From Pseudomonas fluorescens (GTDB taxonomy: Bacteria; Pseudomonadota; Gammaproteobacteria; Pseudomonadales; Pseudomonadaceae), in assembly GCF_900636825.1 (NCBI RefSeq), contig NZ_LR134318.1, forward strand, positions 2,885,501 to 2,949,500: 64,000 nt of DNA, in the 5' to 3' direction. Of this stretch, positions 1 to 11,264 are shown piece by piece. The translations under genes were made by a program, and so were the position numbers. Position 1 is the stretch's first letter; each line of letters opens with the position of its first letter. Under the pieces are notes generated by a model. That model searched no databases and was not told where the DNA came from. It was given only the letters and a program-made list of their open reading frames with translations.

Positions 1-1061
1 TAATATTTCTCCACCGGGTAATCTTCCAGATATCCATACCCGCCGTGTATCTGAATCGCCGAGGAACAAACTTTCTCGGCCATCTCGGACGCAAACAGCT
101 TTGCCTGTGAAGCCTCGGACAAACACGGTTTGCCCGCCGTGCGCAGGCGCGCGGCGTGGAGAATCAGCAGGCGTGCGGCGTTGATCTGCATGTGCATGTC
201 TGCCAGCAGGTTGGCGATGCTCTGGTGTTCGATGATCGGCTTGTCGAACTGCACCCGATCCTTCGAATAAGCCAGCGCCGCTTGAAACGCCGCACGGGCG
301 ATGCCCAACGCTTGAGCAGCGATGCCGATGCGTCCGCCTTCAAGGTTGGACAAGGCAATCGCCAGGCCTTTACCGCGTTCGCCGAGCAGATTGACCTCGG
401 GAACGCGGCAGTCGCTCAGCGTTACCGCGCAGGTGTCAGACGCGCGAATGCCCATTTTGTGTTCGGTGCGATCGACGATGAACCCCGACGTTTCGGTCGG
501 GACCAGAAACGCCGAAATGCCTTTCTTGCCCAGTTCCGGATCGGTCACGGCAAACACGATGGCCAGTTTCGCCCGTTTGCCGTTGCTGACGAACTGCTTG
601 GCGCCGTTGATCACCCATTGGCCGTCACGCAGTTCGGCGCGGGTGCGCAGGTTATGCGCTTCGGAGCCGGCCTGCGGTTCGGTCAGGCAAAAGCAACCGA
701 TGGTCTGCCCGCTGGCGAGGTCCGCCAGCCACGTTTGTTTCTGCGCTTCGCTGCCGTAGTTGAGCACTGGGCCGCAGCCGACCGAGTTGTGAATGCTCAT
801 GAACGCGCCGGTCGCGCCGTCGCCGGCCGAAATCTCCTCAACGGCCAACGCATACGCAACGTAGTCGACATAAGTGCCGCCCCATTCTTCGGGCACGACC
901 ATGCCCAGCAGACCGAGCTCGCCCATCTTCGCGACCAGCGCGTCGTCGATCCAGCCAGCCTTTTCCCAAGCCTGCGCATGGGGCGCGATTTCGCCGCGGG
1001 CAAAGTCCCGGGCCATGTCGCGGATCATCACTTGTTCTTCAGTCAGTTCGAGATCGTGCAT
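1..1061 (-). CDS. acyl-CoA dehydrogenase (C-terminus beyond left edge)
   Basis: FAD enzyme that introduces the alpha,beta double bond into an acyl-CoA and passes electrons to ETF. About 353 codons are visible; the usual length is near 380, so only the last part, including the expected catalytic Glu, is cut off by the window edge. The start ATG (1061) opens [15 protein letters not shown]; the FAD-loop motif [13 protein letters not shown] and the late [15 protein letters not shown] stretch are both typical. It begins 3 bases after the hydrolase gene at 1065-2171, so the two are surely one transcript. With 3-hydroxyisobutyryl-CoA hydrolase as partner, isobutyryl-CoA (valine route) is the likely substrate, but the chain length cannot be read from the sequence. 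Confidence 0.93.
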   Translation of the reverse strand, partial: MHDLELTEEQVMIRDMARDFARGEIAPHAQAWEKAGWIDDALVAKMGELGLLGMVVPEEWGGTYVDYVAYALAVEEISAGDGATGAFMSIHNSVGCGPVLNYGSEAQKQTWLADLASGQTIGCFCLTEPQAGSEAHNLRTRAELRDGQWVINGAKQFVSNGKRAKLAIVFAVTDPELGKKGISAFLVPTETSGFIVDRTEHKMGIRASDTCAVTLSDCRVPEVNLLGERGKGLAIALSNLEGGRIGIAAQALGIARAAFQAALAYSKDRVQFDKPIIEHQSIANLLADMHMQINAARLLILHAARLRTAGKPCLSEASQAKLFASEMAEKVCSSAIQIHGGYGYLEDYPVEKY

Positions 1062-1064
1062 GGC

Positions 1065-2171
1065 TCAGCTCCCGCTCTCATCAAAACCGTGAAAGAAACT
1101 TGCCACGTGCGTCGCGTCGAGCCCGGCAAGGGTCGGCGGGTTCCAGCGTGGTGATTTGTCTTTGTCGATCAACAGGGCGCGCACGCCTTCGATCAGATCG
1201 CCACGGGGGAACCACTGACGATCAAGGTGCAGTTCCAGCGCAAAGCACTGTTCCAGATTCAGGTGGCGGCCACGACGGAGCATTTCCAGGGTGACGGCCA
1301 TGGCCAGCGGTGAGCGGGTTTCCAGCAGATCCGCCGTGGTAGTCGCCCATTCATGACTATCGGCGACGGTAACCGCGCGCATTTGCTCGACCATGCTCGG
1401 CACGTCGGGCAGGGCGAAGAAGTGGTCGATGGCTGGGCGCAAGGCTTCAAACGGCGCGTCGGGCAGGGTTTGCACGGCGTGTTTGGCCAGCAGGTTCTGC
1501 AAAGACTTGAGCGGTGTGTCCTGCCACTCCATTTGATCAAGTTTGTCGTCGAGCAGCGCCAGGGTGCTGCTGTCCAGATACCAGTCGGCCAGCCCGCAGT
1601 ACAGCGCATCGGCGGCACGGATCTGCACACCACTGACGCCCAGATAAATCCCCAGTTCACCGGGAATACGCGGCAGAAAATAACTGCCCCCGACATCCGG
1701 AAAATAACCAATCGCCACTTCCGGCATCGCCAGACGGCTTTTCTCGGTGACCACCCGCAGATCTGCACCTTGCACCAGGCCCATGCCGCCGCCGAGGACA
1801 AAACCGTCCATCAGCGCCAGCACCGGTTTGCGGTAGTGATGGATCGTCAGGTCGAGGGCATATTCCTCGACGAAGAAATCCTCGTGCAGCGTGTCACCGT
1901 TCTTGAAACTGTCGTACAGGGATCGAATATCGCCGCCGGCGCAGAAGGCCTTCTCACCGGCACCGCGCAGGACAACCGCGTGGACATCGGCATCGGACGC
2001 CCAGGCATCGAGCTGCTGTTGCAGCAGGCGCACCATGTCGAGGGTGATGGCGTTGAGACCGGCGGGGCGATTGAGTGTGAGATGACCGATGTGGTTGCGA
2101 ACCTCGGCCAGCACGTCGTTCTGCGTGGCATCCATGGACTGTGTCCGCGGGGATGAAGCCTGAGCTGTCAT
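1065..2171 (-). CDS. 3-hydroxyisobutyryl-CoA hydrolase (enoyl-CoA hydratase/isomerase family)
   Basis: Crotonase-fold protein of 368 residues, the length of the HIBYL-CoA hydrolase branch (plain enoyl-CoA hydratases are about 260). Oxyanion-hole motifs AFCAGGD (near residue 78) and GFVLGGGMG (near 123) are present, followed by MPEVAIGYFPDVGGS, which carries the Glu and Asp characteristic of the hydrolase. It removes CoA from 3-hydroxyisobutyryl-CoA in valine catabolism. The ATG at 2171 has GGGAG about six bases upstream; an internal Met13 is possible. It is first in a two-gene unit with the acyl-CoA dehydrogenase. Confidence 0.9.
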   Translation of the reverse strand: MTAQASSPRTQSMDATQNDVLAEVRNHIGHLTLNRPAGLNAITLDMVRLLQQQLDAWASDADVHAVVLRGAGEKAFCAGGDIRSLYDSFKNGDTLHEDFFVEEYALDLTIHHYRKPVLALMDGFVLGGGMGLVQGADLRVVTEKSRLAMPEVAIGYFPDVGGSYFLPRIPGELGIYLGVSGVQIRAADALYCGLADWYLDSSTLALLDDKLDQMEWQDTPLKSLQNLLAKHAVQTLPDAPFEALRPAIDHFFALPDVPSMVEQMRAVTVADSHEWATTTADLLETRSPLAMAVTLEMLRRGRHLNLEQCFALELHLDRQWFPRGDLIEGVRALLIDKDKSPRWNPPTLAGLDATHVASFFHGFDESGS

Positions 2172-2310
2172 CAGTAACTCCCTGCTTTTATTGTCTTTAT
2201 TCGAGAAGCTCGCGCGCGAGCGTTACCGGATCGTAACAGTGCAAATTTGTCGTGTACAACGGGGATATGTGCAGGGGCTGTCTGCGTTTTTACCGCACCA
2301 CGCCAGTCTT

Positions 2311-2936
2311 GTAGGAGCTGCCGCAGGCTGCGATCTTTTGATGTTGGTTTTAAAGATCAAAAGATCGCAGCCTCGTTTCACTCGTCAGCTCCTACAGGGG
2401 GGCTGAGGGTATCGAGTGTAGGAGCTGCCGAAGGCTGCGATCTTTTGATGTTGGTTTCAAAGATCAAAAGATCGCAGCCTCGTTTCACTCGTCAGCTCCT
2501 ACAGGGGGCCTGAGGGTATCGAGTGTAGGAGCTGCCGAAGGCTGCGATCTTTTGATGTTGGTTTTAAAGATCAAAAGATCGCAGCCTCGTTTCACTCGTC
2601 AGCTCCTACAGGGGGCCTGAGGGTGTCGAGTGTAGGAGCTGCCGAAGGCTGCGATCTTTTGATGTTGGTTTTGAAGATCAAAAGATCGCAGCCTCGTTTC
2701 ACTCGTCAGCTCCTACAGGGGGGCTGAGGGTATCGAGTGTAGGAGCTGCCGAAGGCTGCGATCTTTTGATGTTGGTTTCAAAGATCAAAAGATCGCAGCC
2801 TCGTTTCACTCGTCAGCTCCTACAGGGGGCCTGAGGGTATCGAGTGTAGGAGCTGCCGCAGGCTGCGATCTTTTGATGTTGGTTTTGAAGATCAAAAGAT
2901 CGCAGCCTCGTTTCACTCGTCAGCTCCTACAGGGTG
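2311..2936. repeat. tandem array of six REP palindrome units, 107-base period
   Basis: Six copies start with GTAGGAGCTGCCG at 2311, 2418, 2525, 2632, 2739 and 2846: every step is exactly 107 bases. Each copy is a long imperfect palindrome (GCTGCGATCTTTTGAT ... ATCAAAAGATCGCAGC, then CAGCTCCTAC) followed by a spacer GGGGGCCTGAGGGTATCGAGT. Copies differ at only a few positions, such as GCCGAAGG/GCCGCAGG and TTTTAAAG/TTTCAAAG/TTTTGAAG. The array ends one base before the stop of the HPP gene, so it may also form the 3' structure of that transcript. Confidence 0.97.
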
Positions 2937-2937
2937 C

Positions 2938-3627
2938 TCAGCGGGTAAAGACTTCGCCGATGCTGCGGCGTTTGGCGTGCAGTTCGCTGGCGTGGATCAG
3001 GCGTTCGAGGTCTTCGGGGGTGACGTCGATGAAGGCTTCCATGTCGGCCAAGGCGAGTTTCAGATCTTCGGCGGTGATCGCTTGACTGTCCACGGGCGCA
3101 ACCGGTGGGGCCGGTTCAGCGGGGCGTTTGGGGTAGCGAATCCGCGTCAGGTTGTTGTAAGTCAAGGCACTGGCGAGCATGCACGCGGCGCCAAGCATCA
3201 CCGGTTCCATGGCTTTCCAGTCCATGGCGATGGTCGCCGGATCGGCCAATACCAATGTCAACGCGAGCGCCCCGGCCGGTGGGTGCAGGCAACGCAGCCA
3301 GCACATCAGAATCAGCGCCATGCCCGCCGCCAGACAAGCGCTGCCGAGCGTTCGCCCAAGCACATGCGCCACCAGCAACGCGACGACGCCTGCACACAGA
3401 TAACCGCCCAGAATCGACCACGGCTGAGCCAGAGCGCCGGACGATACGGCGAAGAGCAGAACCGCCGAAGCGCCCAGCGGGCCGATCAGATGATAAGCGA
3501 CATCATGGCCGAACACCTGCGCGCACATCCACACGCTGAACAACGTACCCAGCGCCATGCCGATGGCGGCGCGGCTCCATTCGGTGGGACGAGTGTTGAT
3601 AGCGGCGGGCATCCAACGAGCGAGCAT
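2938..3627 (-). CDS. HPP-family integral membrane protein
   Basis: Member of the HPP membrane family (229 residues from the chosen start). Motifs LIGPLGASAVLLFAVSSGALAQ (in pieces, near residues 46-66) and LHPPAGALAL (near 115) define the family; about four to five hydrophobic segments precede a soluble tail of about 60 residues rich in acidic positions. Some HPP relatives have been linked to nitrite transport; the role here is unknown. I chose ATG 3627 because AAGGA lies ten bases upstream; a TTG at 3648 would add seven residues. The stop codon abuts the six-unit REP array. Confidence 0.8.
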   Translation of the reverse strand: MLARWMPAAINTRPTEWSRAAIGMALGTLFSVWMCAQVFGHDVAYHLIGPLGASAVLLFAVSSGALAQPWSILGGYLCAGVVALLVAHVLGRTLGSACLAAGMALILMCWLRCLHPPAGALALTLVLADPATIAMDWKAMEPVMLGAACMLASALTYNNLTRIRYPKRPAEPAPPVAPVDSQAITAEDLKLALADMEAFIDVTPEDLERLIHASELHAKRRSIGEVFTR

Positions 3628-3783
3628 TTGAAACTGATCCTTTTGCAAATTCCGGACAAAAAAAAGGACTTGTCCGGCATATCCGGAAAGCCCTCGAAGT
3701 GTTCCAACATTGGGGGAGGAACGCGCACAGTGTGCCGTTCAAAATCGATGCTGACAAATTCATATAAATGCAGTTTGAATGCA

Positions 3784-4962
3784 TTATTTTTGCACTGAAG
3801 TCGCGTGTCGCCCGCTGACGACACACAGATAACCGCCGACTGTTGCCAATGCACTCAATGCATAGAACATAACCGGCGCCGGTGTGTGCATTAACAGAAA
3901 ACCGCACAGCACCGGGCTGATCCCGCCGCCAAGTGCCGCGAGATTCTGCGCGCCATAGTAACTGCCGCGCAGATGCTCCGGAGCCAGCGTGTCGACGAAG
4001 AGAAAATCCGCCGGGTAAATGATCATCTCGCCGAGGGTGAAGATGAACATCGCCACGCACCAGCCCACGAGGCTGTTGGCCAGACTGAAACCGATCAACC
4101 CGAGGACAAACAGCGCGGTGCCAGCGGCAATCCAGTGGCGCAGACGTTCACGGGTGAGCAATCGGCCGACCTGATATTGGAGAAGAATCACCGTGATCGC
4201 ATTGCAGGCGAGCAGGGCGGCCATGGTGTCGAGCATCTGCTGTTGCGTGTGCGTCGCCAGCAGATATTGCGACAGGTACAGGGTGAAGCGCCCGTGCACC
4301 AGCGTACTGAGCAGACAGCCGAGGGTGAACAGAATCATCGTGCGATCGTTTTTCAGAATCACCAGCGTGTTGAGAAAGCTGCGTGGCTGGCCCACCACGG
4401 AGCTCGCTTTCGCATCCTTCGCGACGCCCAGCAACAGAACAACGCTGCCGATGGCAATCGCGCCGGCGACGATAAACGGCGCCGACGGCTGAATGCCGGC
4501 AATCACCACGCCAATCATCGGGCCGACGGCATAGCCGATATTGGTCAGCGTGTAATTCAGCGAAAACGCCTTGACGCGCTGCTCGACCGGCAGGTTCTCA
4601 CTGAGGATCGCCTTGGAACAGATCATGAAGAGCGCGGACGCGGTTTCACTGATGATCAAAACCAACGTGACCAGATACAGTTGCTGCGCGAAGGTCAGCA
4701 GGATCAGCCCGATACCGCTGGAAAGCATGGTCAGGATCAGCAGCCGACGCTTGTCCAGGCGGTCGATGATGTAGCCACCGTAAAGCGACAGCAGCGTCGC
4801 GCTGAACACTGCAATGCCCAGCAACAGCCCGACGTCCTGCGGATTGAGCCCGAGTTTGTTACTCAGGAACAGCGTCAGCAACGGACTGACCAGAGCGCGG
4901 CTGATGACCACGGTCAGCGAACTGATCATCAATCGGCGAATGAAGCGCGAATAGGTGGCCAC
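3784..4962 (-). CDS. MFS transporter, MdtH-like drug/metabolite exporter
   Basis: Twelve-helix major facilitator protein of 392 residues. The loop after helix 2 reads GGYIIDRLDKRRLL, the variant MFS signature, and the N-terminal half resembles MdtH-type multidrug exporters. The start is a GTG (4962) with AAGGA about twelve bases upstream; no nearer ATG fits the first helix. Stands alone: 156 bases separate its stop from the HPP gene, and that gap holds a hairpin-forming stretch (TCCGGACAA ... TTGTCCGG, 3652-3680). Substrate cannot be inferred. Confidence 0.8.
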   Translation of the reverse strand: MATYSRFIRRLMISSLTVVISRALVSPLLTLFLSNKLGLNPQDVGLLLGIAVFSATLLSLYGGYIIDRLDKRRLLILTMLSSGIGLILLTFAQQLYLVTLVLIISETASALFMICSKAILSENLPVEQRVKAFSLNYTLTNIGYAVGPMIGVVIAGIQPSAPFIVAGAIAIGSVVLLLGVAKDAKASSVVGQPRSFLNTLVILKNDRTMILFTLGCLLSTLVHGRFTLYLSQYLLATHTQQQMLDTMAALLACNAITVILLQYQVGRLLTRERLRHWIAAGTALFVLGLIGFSLANSLVGWCVAMFIFTLGEMIIYPADFLFVDTLAPEHLRGSYYGAQNLAALGGGISPVLCGFLLMHTPAPVMFYALSALATVGGYLCVVSGRHATSVQK

Positions 4963-5050
4963 GGAGGGTTAATGTCCTTATTACAGAATGCCTGGCGAGC
5001 GACATCCTCACCGTCCGCTCACGGCCGGTCAAGCAACCCCGGCGCAAAAT

Positions 5051-5141
5051 CCTGTGGGTGGGAGCCTGCTCGCGAAGGCGATTTTCCACTGACACCTGCG
5101 GCGACTGACGCATCGCTTTCGCGAGCAGGCTCGCTCCCACA
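5051..5141. repeat. REP-type inverted repeat pair (CCTGTGGG ... CCCACAGG)
   Basis: Two inverted arms, GGGAGCCTGCTCGCGAAGG and CGCGAGCAGGCTCGCTCCC, separated by about 40 bases. This is the second REP class of the window, distinct from the GTAGGAGCTGC class, and recurs near 11154, 13733 and 35216. It lies between the MFS and the recombinase genes. One arm carries an extra TGG compared with the others. Confidence 0.9.
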
Positions 5142-5340
5142 GGTTGCCGGCTTACTGCGCCCGGCTATCTGAAAAACGCGGAAATTCAATGGCTTGCTGT
5201 ACCGGTCAGGGAATGCCCGGTTGACATTCAAGTCCATGAGCGGCAGGTTGTGGGCCTTTTCGGGCAGCCTGTTGCAACCAGGTTCTGTCGCTGTTTTTTG
5301 TCATGTTGCAGTGATCGTTTTCCATTCAAGGCCGTTTCGT

Positions 5341-6279
5341 TTGATTGACTTGTCGAGTACTGAATCCACCCCGTCCAAAACCAATCCGCTGACCCTGTAC
5401 CTGGCTCGTCTGGCGCCGTCCAGCCAACTGACCATGCGTTACGTGCTGCAGGATGCTGCCGACCGCCTCGGCTTCGAGGATGCCGACATTGAGGAAATCC
5501 CCTGGCACGGGCTGCAGCCCGAAGACGTCGTGGCGCTAGTTGCGGCGTTGCGCGCCGATGGCTACGCGCCGAATACCTCTTCGCTGTATGTCAACGCGGT
5601 GCGTGGAGTCATGAACGAAGCCTGGCGCATGAGCCTGATCAGCCAGGATCATTTGCTGAAGATGCGCTCGGTCAAAGGCATTGCCGGTACGCGCTTGTCC
5701 CAGGGGCGCAATCTCAGGCGCTCGTTGATTCACGAATTGATGGAAGTGTGCGCCGCCGACCCGCGCCCGCAGGGCTTGCGCGACGCCGCGGTGATCGCAC
5801 TGTTGTACGGCACCGGGATGCGCAAGTCGGAATCGGTCGATCTGGATTTGAACCAGGTGGATTTCACCGAGCGCAGCCTTACGGTCACCGGCAAGGGCAA
5901 CAAGCAGTTGATCAAGTACGCACCGGCGTGGGCGTTCGCCAAATTGAACGCGTGGCTGGAGCTGCGCCGGTCGCAGCTCAAGGAAGGCGAAAGCGACGAT
6001 GCCTTTTTGTTCAACCGCATTCGCCGTGGCAGTCACATCACCCGTGAGCGCATCACCAAACACGCGATCTATTACATCGCTCGCCAGCGTGGCACGCAGG
6101 TCGGGGTGAAGATCATGCCCCACGATTTTCGCCGCTCGTTCATCACGCGGGTTATCGAAGAGCACGACCTATCGATCGCGCAAAAGCTGGCGCACCACAG
6201 CAACATCCAGACCACCGCCAATTACGATGTGCGAGACGACAACGAGCGGCGGCGGGCAGTGGACCGCTTCGACCTGTAG
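5341..6279 (+). CDS. tyrosine recombinase / phage-type integrase, orphan
   Basis: Site-specific recombinase with an N-terminal SAM-like core-binding half and a C-terminal catalytic half. Catalytic residues are all visible: Arg in YGTGMRKSE, Lys in VTGKGNKQ, HDFRRSF (His-x-x-Arg), LAHHSNIQTT (His) and the nucleophile in TTANYDVRD. No ATG is well placed. I chose TTG 5341 (LIDLSSTESTPSK) with AAGG nine bases upstream; TTG 5350 is an alternative, and the frame stays open back to 5194. Nothing else of a phage or island is seen beside it, and no att-like direct repeat is obvious. Closest in style to XerC/XerD-like chromosomal recombinases. Its stop lies six bases from that of pqiC, which converges. 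Confidence 0.88.
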   Translation: MIDLSSTESTPSKTNPLTLYLARLAPSSQLTMRYVLQDAADRLGFEDADIEEIPWHGLQPEDVVALVAALRADGYAPNTSSLYVNAVRGVMNEAWRMSLISQDHLLKMRSVKGIAGTRLSQGRNLRRSLIHELMEVCAADPRPQGLRDAAVIALLYGTGMRKSESVDLDLNQVDFTERSLTVTGKGNKQLIKYAPAWAFAKLNAWLELRRSQLKEGESDDAFLFNRIRRGSHITRERITKHAIYYIARQRGTQVGVKIMPHDFRRSFITRVIEEHDLSIAQKLAHHSNIQTTANYDVRDDNERRRAVDRFDL

Positions 6280-6285
6280 GCCAGA

Positions 6286-6840
6286 TCACGAAGCAGAAGG
6301 GCAGGTTCGCGCATTGCTGGCGGCCGCCCGATTGATCACTTCGGCCAGACGCTTGACGTTGGTCTGCTGCGCGCTGACCAGTTCATCGATACTCGGCCCC
6401 GACGGCGTTTGCAGGGTCGAGCGGCACGTCAGCAGGCTTTGATCGGCAGCGCCCAGCGGACGCAAGCGCCACTTCGCATCGATCAACGCGTACTGGCCGG
6501 GAATCGAGTCGAAGCGCTGCACGTCGATGCGCACCGACACGCCGCCGGTGTTGCCACTGTTCGCCAATTGATCGACCAGCGCGCCGCGCAATTCATCCGC
6601 AAGCGTTGCGCCCCACCAGTCGGTTTCCAGAATGGCCAAGCCACTGTTGCCTTCGCGAATGACGATTTGCGCGCGATCGACTTGCGGCGGCACGGTGATG
6701 CCTTCGATCGCAATATCCGCTCCGCCCCTGCCGGGGCCCGGTTGTGCCGGCGTCAGGGTGTGAAAGCTGATCGGGTCGCTGCGGCAGGCGCCGAGCATCA
6801 GCAACGCCGCGAGCACGGTGATCTTTAGCGGTAAAGCCAT
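6286..6840 (-). CDS. pqiC: PqiC-type outer-membrane lipoprotein
   Basis: Lipoprotein of 184 residues: signal segment ending in the lipobox LMLGAC (Cys19), then an ABC-transport auxiliary domain (PqiC/YmbA family). In E. coli PqiC sits in the outer membrane and docks the PqiB tunnel that carries lipids across the periplasm. RBS AGGAG precedes ATG 6840. It follows pqiB by 17 bases on the same strand, so the two are co-transcribed. Confidence 0.88.
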   Translation of the reverse strand: MALPLKITVLAALLMLGACRSDPISFHTLTPAQPGPGRGGADIAIEGITVPPQVDRAQIVIREGNSGLAILETDWWGATLADELRGALVDQLANSGNTGGVSVRIDVQRFDSIPGQYALIDAKWRLRPLGAADQSLLTCRSTLQTPSGPSIDELVSAQQTNVKRLAEVINRAAASNARTCPSAS

Positions 6841-6857
6841 GGGTTACGCTCCTGTGC

Positions 6858-8513
6858 TCAATTGCGTGGCGGTCCTTTCAGATCCAGCGGCGCCGCATTG
6901 TCGGGACGACCACGGATCAGCGATTCCGGGTGACGACCCAGGTAATCGGAGAGTTCGCGCAGCGAACGCGACATGCGCCCGAGTTCGTCGAGGGTTTCGG
7001 TGAGTTTCTCGCGTTGCGGCGAGTCTTCGGCCAGCGTCGAGTTGGCCGACTGCAAGGTTTTGCTGACATCGTTCAAGGTGTTCTGCACGCCCGGCAGCGT
7101 CTTCGCATTGAATTGCGCCAGGCCTTTGCGCAGCTCGACCAGATTGCCGTCGAGGTTGTTGGCGATGCGATCCACCGGCAGTTTGTTGATCTTGTCGACC
7201 ATCGCTTCGAGTTTTTCCTGCAACTGTTCGAGGCTGCCTGGCACGGTCGGAATGGCCACGGGGCGGGCGCTCGGATCGAAGGCCACTTTTTCCGCTTTGG
7301 GGAAGAAATCGAGGGCGATATACAGCTGCCCTGTCAGCAGGTTGCCGCTGCGGGCCTGAGCGCGCAGACCATTGTCGACGAACGTGCCGATCAGGCGGAT
7401 GCCGGCCGCTTCGTCGTTGGGGTCATGCTTGAACGCTTCGAGCATTTTTCCGTAGGCCATGCCGAGGCGCTGGGGATAAATCACGATGCCAACGTTCAGT
7501 GGGAAGCTGCGTTTTTTGGCGTCGAAATCGAGATTGATGGCGACAACCCTGCCGATCTCCATGCCGAGAAATTCTACCGGCGCATCAACCTTCAGCCCGC
7601 GCAGAGCCTGGTCAAAACGCAGACTCAGGTATTGCGCCTTGCCGTTGGGTGGGGCAAGGGCGGTTTGCTGATCGGCAAACAGTTCGTAGCTTTTGTTGTC
7701 GGCAGCGGGCACATCGTTGGGGCTGTATTCCGGGGCGCGGAAGGCAATGCCCCCCACCAGCAAGGTCGACAGCGATTCGGTCTTCACCGCAAAACCGTTA
7801 GCGCCAACGCTGACATCAATGCCGCTGGCGTTCCAGAACCGGGTGTTTTCGGTGACGTACGTGTCGTTGGGCGAATGCACGAACACTTCGATGTTCACGC
7901 CTTTGCCGTCAGGGTCCAACGCATATGAAACCACTTGGCCAACGGGAATCTTGCGGAAATACACGGGGGAGCCGATGTCCAGTGAGCCCAGATCCTGAGT
8001 GTGCAGCGTGAAGCTCTTGCCGGGTTCGCCGTAGGTGATGGGCGGCGGGTTCTCCAGGCCTTTGAAGTTTTTCGCGCGGTTATTCGCCTCGCCAATGTCG
8101 GCGCCGATGTAATCGCCGGAAAGAAGAGTATCGATGCCGGAGACACCGCCCGCGCCGATTCTCGGCCGCACCACCCAGAACTGCGAGTCTTCGCGGGTAA
8201 AGCTTTCAGCCTGCTTGGCGAGTTTGATCGTGGCATCGACGCTTTTGTGATCGTCGGCCAACTGCACGTCGGAAACGTGGCCGATCACCACGTTACGGTA
8301 TTTGACTTCGGTTTTATTGGCGGTGAGGCCGTCACCGGTCTTGAACGTAACGGTGATGGTCGGCCCTTCCTGGAGGATGTTGTGCACCACCAGCGAGAGG
8401 CCCACCAGCACCGCCACAAGCGGCACGATCCATACCAGTGAAAAACCGAAACGGCGGGTTTTGATCGGGGCCTGACCGGGTGCTCGCGGCTCGTCGCTGG
8501 CTGACGACTTCAT
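6858..8513 (-). CDS. pqiB: PqiB, MCE-domain intermembrane transport protein
   Basis: 551 residues: short cytoplasmic start, one membrane helix (about residues 24-46), three MCE/MlaD domains (about 48-140, 165-230, 290-395) and a long coiled-coil C-terminus (about 420-520) that in PqiB builds the periplasmic needle. Perfect ribosome site AAGGAGG before ATG 8513. Homologues form hexameric tunnels for lipid movement between the membranes. The usual first gene of the operon, pqiA (inner-membrane partner), is not here: upstream lies only about 210 bases with a REP and then an unrelated oxidase gene. Confidence 0.93.
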   Translation of the reverse strand: MKSSASDEPRAPGQAPIKTRRFGFSLVWIVPLVAVLVGLSLVVHNILQEGPTITVTFKTGDGLTANKTEVKYRNVVIGHVSDVQLADDHKSVDATIKLAKQAESFTREDSQFWVVRPRIGAGGVSGIDTLLSGDYIGADIGEANNRAKNFKGLENPPPITYGEPGKSFTLHTQDLGSLDIGSPVYFRKIPVGQVVSYALDPDGKGVNIEVFVHSPNDTYVTENTRFWNASGIDVSVGANGFAVKTESLSTLLVGGIAFRAPEYSPNDVPAADNKSYELFADQQTALAPPNGKAQYLSLRFDQALRGLKVDAPVEFLGMEIGRVVAINLDFDAKKRSFPLNVGIVIYPQRLGMAYGKMLEAFKHDPNDEAAGIRLIGTFVDNGLRAQARSGNLLTGQLYIALDFFPKAEKVAFDPSARPVAIPTVPGSLEQLQEKLEAMVDKINKLPVDRIANNLDGNLVELRKGLAQFNAKTLPGVQNTLNDVSKTLQSANSTLAEDSPQREKLTETLDELGRMSRSLRELSDYLGRHPESLIRGRPDNAAPLDLKGPPRN

Positions 8514-8632
8514 CCATATCCTCCTTAATTCAATGGGTACTGAGCGTCAGGAACGCAAATGCACTTCATCAATATAGAAGTGCTTGGCGATAGAGCAAAT
8601 GTGAATAGCAAGTGCGCACCGCAAACCTCAAT

Positions 8633-8712
8633 GTAGGAGCTGCCGAAGGCTGCGATCTGTTGATCTTGAAGATCGCCCGATCGCGGCCCCAGCCTTCGGC
8701 AGCTCCTGCAGG
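8633..8712. repeat. single REP palindrome, GTAGGAGCTGC class
   Basis: GTAGGAGCTGCCGAAGGCTG at the left and CAGCCTTCGGCAGCTCCTGC at the right are nearly perfect inverted arms around GATCTGTTGATCTTGAAGATC. It sits between pqiB and the FAD oxidase gene, just after the oxidase stop on its own strand. Confidence 0.93.
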
Positions 8713-8722
8713 GCGCACGTTA

Positions 8723-11136
<2,414 letters not shown>

Positions 11137-11153
11137 TCAGGTGGTTCTCTAAT

Positions 11154-11247
11154 CCTGTGGGAGCGGGCTTGCCCGCGATGAGGCCGGCAGCTTCGACATC
11201 ACTGTTGAATGTGCCGCCGCCATCGCGGGCAAGCCCGCTCCCACAGG
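11154..11247. repeat. REP-type inverted repeat pair (GGGAGCGGGCTTGCCCGCGA class)
   Basis: CCTGTGGGAGCGGGCTTGCC and the inverted CGGGCAAGCCCGCTCCCACA frame about 40 bases. It separates the binding-protein gene from the ligase gene in what otherwise looks like one operon, and may therefore lower expression downstream. Confidence 0.92.
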
Positions 11248-11264
11248 TTTTGTGCAAATTTGAA

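Noticed and set aside
2311..2936. CRISPR-like array
   Set aside because: Both the palindromes and the spacers repeat; there are no unique spacers and no cas genes. REP array instead.
3652..3685. terminator between the MFS and HPP genes
   Set aside because: TCCGGACAA/TTGTCCGG pairs, but the T-run lies in the loop, not after the stem. Kept only as a structured spacer.
3973..5172. 399-codon plus-strand frame opposite the MFS gene
   Set aside because: Gln/Arg-rich antisense shadow; the minus strand has a twelve-helix transporter.
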